Part shown: positions 58,993 through 64,000 of the stretch, in pieces
Numbering within the stretch: the stretch's first letter is position 1
Layout: the number at the start of each line of letters is the position of its first letter
Position numbers and translations under genes: made by a program
The notes under the pieces: model-generated
What the model was told of the DNA's origin: nothing
Databases searched by the model: none
The model's input: the letters and a program-made list of their open reading frames with translations, nothing else
Assembly (NCBI RefSeq): GCF_001548115.1
Contig: NZ_AP014821.1
Location: 186,001-250,000 of the forward strand
Direction: 5' to 3'
DNA: 64,000 bases
From: Geminocystis sp. NIES-3709
GTDB taxonomy: Bacteria > Cyanobacteriota > Cyanobacteriia > Cyanobacteriales > Cyanobacteriaceae

Positions 58993-59247
58993 ATGGTAAG
59001 TTTAGAACAAGTCAAAAAAACTATTCAACAAGAAATCTCTGATGCACAAGTGTTTGTCAAAGATTTAACGGGAGGTGGCGATCATCTTGAAGCGATCGTA
59101 ATTTCATCTCAATTTGAAGGTAAAACAAAAGTAAAACAACATCAATTAGTGTATGGAGCATTACAAGGTGAATTAAAATCAGAAGCCATACACGCTTTAG
59201 CCTTAAAAACTTATACCCCAGATACATGGCTTACCCTTCAAAACTAA
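58993..59247 (+). CDS. bolA: BolA family protein
   Basis: An 84-residue BolA-like protein. The conserved core is [34 protein letters not shown], then [14 protein letters not shown]. The invariant C-terminal His is present. BolA proteins bind CGFS glutaredoxins to form [2Fe-2S] heterocomplexes. The next gene, 61 bp downstream, encodes exactly such a glutaredoxin, supporting that role. Cytosolic. Confidence 0.94.
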   Translation: MVSLEQVKKTIQQEISDAQVFVKDLTGGGDHLEAIVISSQFEGKTKVKQHQLVYGALQGELKSEAIHALALKTYTPDTWLTLQN

Positions 59248-59308
59248 AAGACTGAATGGGTTAAACTAGGAATTAAACTATTATTTTGCTTAATATTTCT
59301 CAACTATT

Positions 59309-59632
59309 ATGACACCAGAATTAAAACAACGTATTGATAACATTGTAAACAGTAGCCGAGTAGTGGTTTTTATGAAAGGCTCCAAATTGATGCCTCAGTG
59401 TGGTTTTTCTAACAATGTTGTTCAAATTCTAAATACTCTTGGTATCCCTTTTGAAACTGTTGATGTTTTAGCTGACTATGATATTCGTCAAGGAATTAAA
59501 GAATATTCTAACTGGCCTACAATTCCTCAAGTCTATGTCAATGGAGAGTTTATTGGAGGCAGTGATATTTTAATTGAGTTATATCAAACAGGGGAATTAC
59601 AACAAATGATCGAGGTTGCTTTAGCTTCTTAG
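59309..59632 (+). CDS. grxD: Monothiol CGFS glutaredoxin (Grx4 type)
   Basis: A 107-residue protein with the CGFS active site (KGSKLMPQCGFSNNVV), then WPTIPQVYVNGEFIGGSDI with the cis-Pro and glutathione motif. Such monothiol glutaredoxins carry and pass on [2Fe-2S] clusters and pair with BolA. It directly follows bolA on the same strand, probably as one transcript. Confidence 0.96.
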   Translation: MTPELKQRIDNIVNSSRVVVFMKGSKLMPQCGFSNNVVQILNTLGIPFETVDVLADYDIRQGIKEYSNWPTIPQVYVNGEFIGGSDILIELYQTGELQQMIEVALAS

Positions 59633-59867
59633 ATACACTTATACAATTAACAATTAACAATAATTAACTATTTTCTTTAAATATTCTACTTGTTTGTCAA
59701 AATTTTAAGACTATAAGTTGCAAACTTAGATGGTTTTTTTGACCATTAGATTTTAATTTTTTTTACTATTTTAAAGTAAATTTTTCTAGGTTTTATCTCT
59801 CTTTTTGATAATTAAAAATTTTCATTAAATCCTCTATACTTTTATAAGTTATTTTATTTTTTAAATT

Positions 59868-60035
59868 ATGACCACTGCAATTATTAACAGAATTAATTCG
59901 ATCGCTATTAAAAGAAAATTATTAGTAAAACTTTTAGAAAAACCAGATTTGGGTGGGTTGCGGTTAGATGTAAATCAAGCCATTGAAGAATTAGACGAAT
60001 TAATCGAAGAATTAAATAAAACTTTTCCTAACTAA
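59868..60035 (+). CDS. Small hypothetical protein, 55 residues
   Basis: A short ORF beginning MTTAIINRINSIAIKRKLL and ending in acidic helical sequence (NQAIEELDELIEELNK). It is predicted to be all helical with a basic N-terminal and an acidic C-terminal half. No membrane segment and no strong ribosome binding site. The structure-like periodicity and location in an otherwise empty gap make it a plausible gene. I do not recognise the family. Confidence 0.62.
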   Translation: MTTAIINRINSIAIKRKLLVKLLEKPDLGGLRLDVNQAIEELDELIEELNKTFPN

Positions 60036-60114
60036 TAAATAGTTAATTAATTTTTGACTTTTCTCTCTTTTTGATTTATCGTCAGTTATCAACTGTACAT
60101 TTTTTCTATTTATC

Positions 60115-60702
60115 ATGGCTGACAGTAATCAACCAGAATTAGAGACTCTTAATCGTATTCAAATTTTGGGATTTATGGGCGTTACGGCCCTTATTCTTTT
60201 AGTTATCGCTCAATTATGGCGTTATTTGGGTTCTATCCAAATTATTCCCGTAATATTTAATTTACAAGCTATTGGACTAGGTATTATCATCGCTATTGGT
60301 ATTATTAGTGGGAGTTTGCTTTTATCTCAGATATGGGGAGACTACAAAAATAGTGCTGAAAAATATTTGAACTTAATAATAACTCCATTAGTCTTTCCTG
60401 ACTTAATATGGGTAGGGTTATTGCCTGGATTAAGTGAAGAATTGTTATTTAGAGGTGTAATGATCCCCGCTTTCGGCTATGATTTAGTAGCGATCGTTAT
60501 TTCTAGTCTTCTTTTTGGTTTTTTACACCTGAGTGATAGAGAAAATTGGCATTATGCTATGTGGGCAACCATCATTGGTTTTTTACTCGGTTACACTGCT
60601 TATATCACAGGAAATTTATTAATACCTATTATTGCCCACAGCTTAACAAATACAGCATCTAGCATCATCTGGAAAATTAAAAAAAAGTCCCAGAAAAAAT
60701 AA
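60115..60702 (+). CDS. CPBP family intramembrane metalloprotease
   Basis: A 195-residue membrane protein of the CAAX protease/bacteriocin-processing (CPBP) family. Motif 1, PGLSEELLFRGVMIPAF, has the Glu-Glu pair and Arg. Motif 2 is LLFGFLHLS with the His, and motif 3 is LIPIIAHSLTNTAS. About five hydrophobic segments are visible. It is likely an intramembrane protease of unknown substrate. It is 79 bp downstream of the 55-residue gene on the same strand. Confidence 0.9.
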   Translation: MADSNQPELETLNRIQILGFMGVTALILLVIAQLWRYLGSIQIIPVIFNLQAIGLGIIIAIGIISGSLLLSQIWGDYKNSAEKYLNLIITPLVFPDLIWVGLLPGLSEELLFRGVMIPAFGYDLVAIVISSLLFGFLHLSDRENWHYAMWATIIGFLLGYTAYITGNLLIPIIAHSLTNTASSIIWKIKKKSQKK

Positions 60703-60871
60703 TTTGATTAATAATATTTTTATTCTTGTATTATAATTATTATAATACGACAGAAGAAGGGAGTACAAATATCTTAATATATATGATTGCAAATTTTATA
60801 ACAATCAAATTTTTACTTATTATCTTTTGGTAAACCTGATAAAAATACTTTTGAACTAAACCCTAATTATT

Positions 60872-60964
60872 ATGTTTAAAGATTGGAATTTTGATGACTG
60901 GATGAATCATATTTTGTTCGTTTTCACTCTTTTATTATTAGTCTATTCATTTGTTTTTGTTTAA
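60872..60964 (+). CDS. Possible 30-residue single-helix membrane protein
   Basis: An ORF from ATG 60872 to TAA 60964. A polar, Trp/Asp-rich start (MFKDWNFDDWMNH) is followed by a hydrophobic helix (ILFVFTLLLLVYSFVFV) reaching the C terminus. The layout resembles small subunits of photosynthetic or NDH complexes, but I cannot match it to a known one. It lies 33 bp upstream of another small membrane gene on the same strand. Confidence 0.5.
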   Translation: MFKDWNFDDWMNHILFVFTLLLLVYSFVFV

Positions 60965-60997
60965 TGTTAACCTTATTTATTGAGTGGAGAAAACCTT

Positions 60998-61216
60998 ATG
61001 AATGTTAAATCTTCAATCTTTTCTGGCATTATGACATCCCTAATCGTCGCCATGATTGCGCTAGCTGTAAATCATATTTCTCAAAGAGAACATAGAAGAA
61101 TTGTTGTTGTCACAGGGGGAGCTATTCTAGGTTTTGTCATCGGTTGTGCGTTTCAGGGAATAAAGGATCAAAAAAATACCCGCTATGAAGATGAACAAAT
61201 AAACAAAAATGAGTAA
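60998..61216 (+). CDS. Small membrane protein, 72 residues
   Basis: From ATG 60998 (MNVKSSIFSGIMTSL) with a GGAGA ribosome binding site about eight bases upstream; the frame extends to a TTG at 60980, but the RBS supports the ATG. Two hydrophobic helices (about 6-24 and 34-52) flank a basic loop (QREHRRI). The C terminus is hydrophilic. No recognised family. Confidence 0.68.
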   Translation: MNVKSSIFSGIMTSLIVAMIALAVNHISQREHRRIVVVTGGAILGFVIGCAFQGIKDQKNTRYEDEQINKNE

Positions 61217-61253
61217 TTATTAATTGAAAACTGTTAACTGTTAATATGAATAA

Positions 61254-62345
61254 TTAATTTAACCATCCCTTCAAACGTCTTGCTACTTGTGGTCTTCTTA
61301 GTTTACGCATAGCTTTAGTTTGAATTTGTCTGACTCTTTCTCTCGATAATTCAAAAATTTTCCCTACTTCTTCAAGGGTATGAGCTTTTGAACTAGCTAA
61401 ACCATAACGCAACACAATTACTTCTTTTTCTCTTTCACTTAAGACATCACTTAAGACAGAAACAATTTCTTGGTGCATCATTGTTTCATTCATTTTTTCC
61501 TCTGGCAAAAGTAAGTTACTGTCTTCTAGTAATTCCATTAATTCCGTGTCTTCTCCTTTACCGACACGATGATTAAGAGAAAGAGATTGTCGCTTTAATT
61601 GCAATAACTGATGTAAACCTTGACGAGTGATACCCATTTCATCAGCTAATTCCATTTCTGTGGGTTGTCTTTGTAAAGTTTGTTTTAAAACTCGTTGTGC
61701 TTTTTTCAGTTTATTGAGCTTTTCTACAATGTGAATGGGAAGACGAATGGTGCGAGAATCATTAGCTATAGTGCGTGTAATGGCTTGTCTAATCCACCAA
61801 TAGGCATAAGTAGAGAATTTATAGCCTTTATCGGGATCAAACTTTTCTGCCGCCCGATTTAAGCCGATAGCTCCTTCTTGAATTAAATCTAAAAATGGTA
61901 CTCCTCGATTCAAATAACGTTTGGCGATCGATACTACTAAACGTAAGTTAGAGCGAATCATTTTTCTTTTAGCGACTCTTCCCTTGTAGAGACGGTTGTC
62001 TAGTTGTCGCTCATTTTCTAATCCCATAGCCTTAGCTAATTCAATTTTACTGGGAGTTCGTTCTAGGTTTCGATGTAATTCTTGTTGTTTTTCCTCACAA
62101 TCACTTAGAAATTTGACAGCATAGGCTAAATCAATTTCTTCTTCAGGAGTAAGTAGAGGATACCGCGCCATTTCTTTAAAAAAAGCACCGACAGAGTCTT
62201 CTACTTTAGATTTATTTCCTCTGGATTTTTTTCCATTTTCGTCATCACTGACAGAAAATTGTGCCACTACTTGACTTAATTCTTGTTCAATGTCAGTTTC
62301 GATTAAGTTATGATCATAATCTATTTGACTGCTTAACTGATTCAT
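61254..62345 (-). CDS. RNA polymerase sigma-70 family factor, group 2-like
   Basis: A 363-residue sigma factor. Region 1.2 starts at DSVGAFFKEMARYPLLTPEEE, and region 2 has NLRLVVSIAKRYLNRGVPFLDLIQEGAIGL and YKFSTYAYWWIRQAITR. Regions 3 and 4 follow, with LSEREKEVIVLRYGL and TLEEVGKIFELSRERVRQI. The short N terminus without a long region 1.1 fits cyanobacterial group 2 factors (SigB-SigE class) rather than SigA. I cannot assign which paralogue. A GAGGAG Shine-Dalgarno lies about ten bases before ATG 62345. Confidence 0.93.
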   Translation of the reverse strand: MNQLSSQIDYDHNLIETDIEQELSQVVAQFSVSDDENGKKSRGNKSKVEDSVGAFFKEMARYPLLTPEEEIDLAYAVKFLSDCEEKQQELHRNLERTPSKIELAKAMGLENERQLDNRLYKGRVAKRKMIRSNLRLVVSIAKRYLNRGVPFLDLIQEGAIGLNRAAEKFDPDKGYKFSTYAYWWIRQAITRTIANDSRTIRLPIHIVEKLNKLKKAQRVLKQTLQRQPTEMELADEMGITRQGLHQLLQLKRQSLSLNHRVGKGEDTELMELLEDSNLLLPEEKMNETMMHQEIVSVLSDVLSEREKEVIVLRYGLASSKAHTLEEVGKIFELSRERVRQIQTKAMRKLRRPQVARRLKGWLN

Positions 62346-62572
62346 TTAATAACTCCTCTTTTTGCCACATTTTCAACTTGATTATTAAGCATGGTGTTTA
62401 ATAAATCACCTTTTATCGGGATATTTTGTGATAATTAATACAAAAAATATCTGATAACTACTTATAACAAATCTCTAAATTATAATGTAGCTAATAAAAG
62501 GGGTTTTTGACTATTATTTACAGTGGTTTATATATTTTCTTAAGGTTTTAGGCAAAATTAATCTAATTATAT

Positions 62573-62597
62573 GGGGATCACTCTAAAATTGATCCCC
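62573..62597. other. Strong hairpin, GGGGATCA / TGATCCCC
   Basis: A perfect 8-bp inverted repeat (62573-62580 and 62590-62597) around a nine-base loop. No T-run follows on either strand, so it is not a standard intrinsic terminator. It lies about 230 bp upstream of the sigma-factor start; it could be regulatory or part of an RNA. Confidence 0.5.
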
Positions 62598-62827
62598 GTC
62601 TATAGTGTTTAAAAAAGCTTAAAATTACAAGATTTGTTAAGAATAATTTAAAGTCGATCGAGTTTGAATTAAAAAATTAATAATTTGGTTTTATGGAAAG
62701 AAATAGGATACAAAATAAAATTATTGGCAATTAAGTTAAGAGTTCTATAGTTGAAAAATGTCTTAACTAACCCGAGTGAACTATAAAAAATAGGTGTTTA
62801 CTGACTCTCGTTGATAAAACTATGTCA

Positions 62828-62856
62828 CAAAAAAAAATCCCCAAAACAGGGGATTT
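62828..62856 (-). terminator. Rho-independent terminator of the aldolase gene
   Basis: On the minus strand AAATCCCC, loop TGTTTT, GGGGATTT followed by a run of T. It begins about 28 bases after the aldolase stop codon. Confidence 0.88.
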
Positions 62857-62883
62857 AAGTAATTATATTATGAAGATAATTAA

Positions 62884-63963
62884 CTAGACAGCTACAGTTT
62901 TTTTGACAGTAGCATTTAACTCACCTTTCGCATATTTAGCGGCAAAATCATCAAGACTAATTTGTTTGATTTTACTCGCATTTCCAGCACACCAGAATTG
63001 CTGATAACGCTCTAAACATACTTGTTTCATGTATTTGATCGAGGGTTTTAAGAAGTGACGGGGATCAAAGTTAGAAGGATCTTTCATCGCCGCTTCACGG
63101 ATAGCCGCAGTAATGGCTAAACGGTTGTCAGTATCGATATTTACTTTACGAACACCACTCTTAATACCTTTTTGGATTTCTTCTACAGGAACACCATAAG
63201 TTTCAGGAATATTTCCCCCGTACTGGTTGATCATATCTAACCATTCTTGAGGTACAGAAGAAGAACCGTGCATTACTAAGTGCGTGTTGGGTAATTTAGC
63301 GTGAATTTCTTCAATACGGCTGATAGCCAAGATTTCACCAGTGGGTTTACGGGTGAATTTATAAGCACCATGACTAGTACCGATCGCAACAGCTAAAGCA
63401 TCAACTTGAGTTCTTTCAACAAATTCTACAGCTTCATCAGGATCTGTTAAAAGTTGAGAATGATCTAATTTTCCTTCAAAACCATGACCGTCTTCTGCTT
63501 CACCCATACCAGTTTCAAGAGAACCTAAACAGCCTAATTCTCCTTCAACACTAGCACCTACAGAGTGAGCTACTTTAACTACTTCTGCTGTAACATCAAC
63601 GTTATATTCAAAAGTAGCGGGGGTTTTGGCATCTGCTTGTAAAGAACCATCCATCATAACGCTAGTAAAACCGTTGCGGATAGCAGAATAACAAGTAGCG
63701 GGGCTATTACCATGATCTTGGTGCATAGCAATGGGGATATGAGGATAGGTTTCTGCTGCCGCTAAGATAAGGTGACGAAGGAAATTTTCTCCGGCATAAC
63801 TACGAGCGCCACGAGAAGCCTGTAAAATTACGGGACTATCGGTTTCGTTGGCCGCCTGCATAATGGAAAGAATCTGCTCTAAGTTGTTAACGTTAAAAGC
63901 TGGAATACCATAACCATTTTCGGCTGCGTGATCTAATAATAACCTCATGGGTACTAAAGCCAT
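62884..63963 (-). CDS. fbaA: Class II fructose-bisphosphate aldolase
   Basis: A 359-residue zinc aldolase of the Calvin-cycle subtype. It interconverts fructose-1,6-bisphosphate with the two triose phosphates (and sedoheptulose-1,7-bisphosphate in carbon fixation). Zinc-ligand region [12 protein letters not shown], then [19 protein letters not shown], and [12 protein letters not shown] and [13 protein letters not shown] are typical. A very strong Shine-Dalgarno (AAAGGAGGA) lies just before ATG 63963, consistent with high expression. A good terminator follows. The promoter lies outside the window. Confidence 0.97.
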   Translation of the reverse strand: MALVPMRLLLDHAAENGYGIPAFNVNNLEQILSIMQAANETDSPVILQASRGARSYAGENFLRHLILAAAETYPHIPIAMHQDHGNSPATCYSAIRNGFTSVMMDGSLQADAKTPATFEYNVDVTAEVVKVAHSVGASVEGELGCLGSLETGMGEAEDGHGFEGKLDHSQLLTDPDEAVEFVERTQVDALAVAIGTSHGAYKFTRKPTGEILAISRIEEIHAKLPNTHLVMHGSSSVPQEWLDMINQYGGNIPETYGVPVEEIQKGIKSGVRKVNIDTDNRLAITAAIREAAMKDPSNFDPRHFLKPSIKYMKQVCLERYQQFWCAGNASKIKQISLDDFAAKYAKGELNATVKKTVAV

Positions 63964-64000
63964 AAATGTCCTCCTTTATCTTTTGTTTATTTATTTTAAA

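Larger units (their letters stand above)
62346..62883. other. Intergenic region between sigma factor and aldolase genes
   Basis: 538 bp with no protein gene seen. It holds the upstream region of the sigma gene, a perfect 8-bp-stem hairpin (62573-62597) and the aldolase terminator (62828-62856). A small RNA is possible but not shown. Confidence 0.6.

Noticed and set aside
1-64000. tRNA, rRNA or tmRNA genes
   Set aside because: No T-loop-like GGTTCGANTCC pattern in a suitable context or ribosomal RNA sequence was seen on either strand by eye; a covariance-model search would be decisive.

Overview
The window is cyanobacterial chromosome. Evidence: petN of the cytochrome b6f complex, a Ycf45-type ATPase, the proton-extrusion protein PcxA, small proteins of cyanobacterial families (DUF1815, DUF2839, DUF2358, DUF3493), a fused ThiO-ThiG, and many HIP1 octamers (GCGATCGC). 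The DNA is AT-rich. A unicellular low-GC lineage such as Geminocystis or Cyanobacterium would fit, but that placement is inference. I see no rRNA or tRNA genes, no cas genes and no prophage.

Layout. 1-11.5 kb: MEKHLA protein, lytic transglycosylase, leucyl aminopeptidase, small cyanobacterial proteins, hisD, pcxA, a DUF697-type GTPase and folC. 11.6-22.5 kb: fused double ABC ATPase, mutS2, DUF1815, leuB, sufD-sufC and thiO-thiG. 22.8-30.9 kb: one 2713-residue RTX protein with an N-terminal zinc metalloprotease domain. 31.3-39.1 kb: leuS, a REC-PAS-GGDEF protein, an ammonium-transporter/histidine-kinase fusion and ccdA. 39.1-41 kb: a repeat-rich, gene-poor island carrying an IS5-family insertion sequence. 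41-64 kb: glmS, pentapeptide protein, glutaredoxin, EamA transporter, smpB, msrB-msrA, two glycosyltransferases, a Ser/Thr kinase cluster, a VanX-like dipeptidase, petN with a coupled small ORF, an HlyD-like adaptor, ycf45, bolA-grx, a CPBP protease, a group-2-like sigma factor and class II aldolase.

The most notable observation is the island beside glmS. A 1.8-kb stretch is bounded by 27-bp terminal inverted repeats that begin TGTC and differ at two positions. The glmS-proximal end carries three contiguous 20-bp repeats. The far end carries three dispersed copies of the same motif in the opposite orientation. The glmS-proximal tip lies exactly 25 bp beyond the glmS stop codon, which is the classical attTn7 position and orientation. 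The interior has no tns genes. It holds a regularly spaced repeat series, a pair of 30-bp direct repeats and a later ISL2-type insertion with a TTA target duplication. I read this as a gene-less, internally deleted or non-autonomous Tn7-like element.

Functional themes are mostly housekeeping: Fe-S assembly (SufCD, BolA-Grx), sulfur and redox repair (MsrA/MsrB, glutaredoxin, CcdA), central carbon (aldolase, GlmS), amino-acid synthesis (HisD, LeuB) and signalling (GGDEF, Amt-kinase, Ser/Thr kinase, sigma factor). Several short genes (petN and its 46-residue partner, and ORFs of 30, 55 and 56 residues) are annotated here from direct reading.
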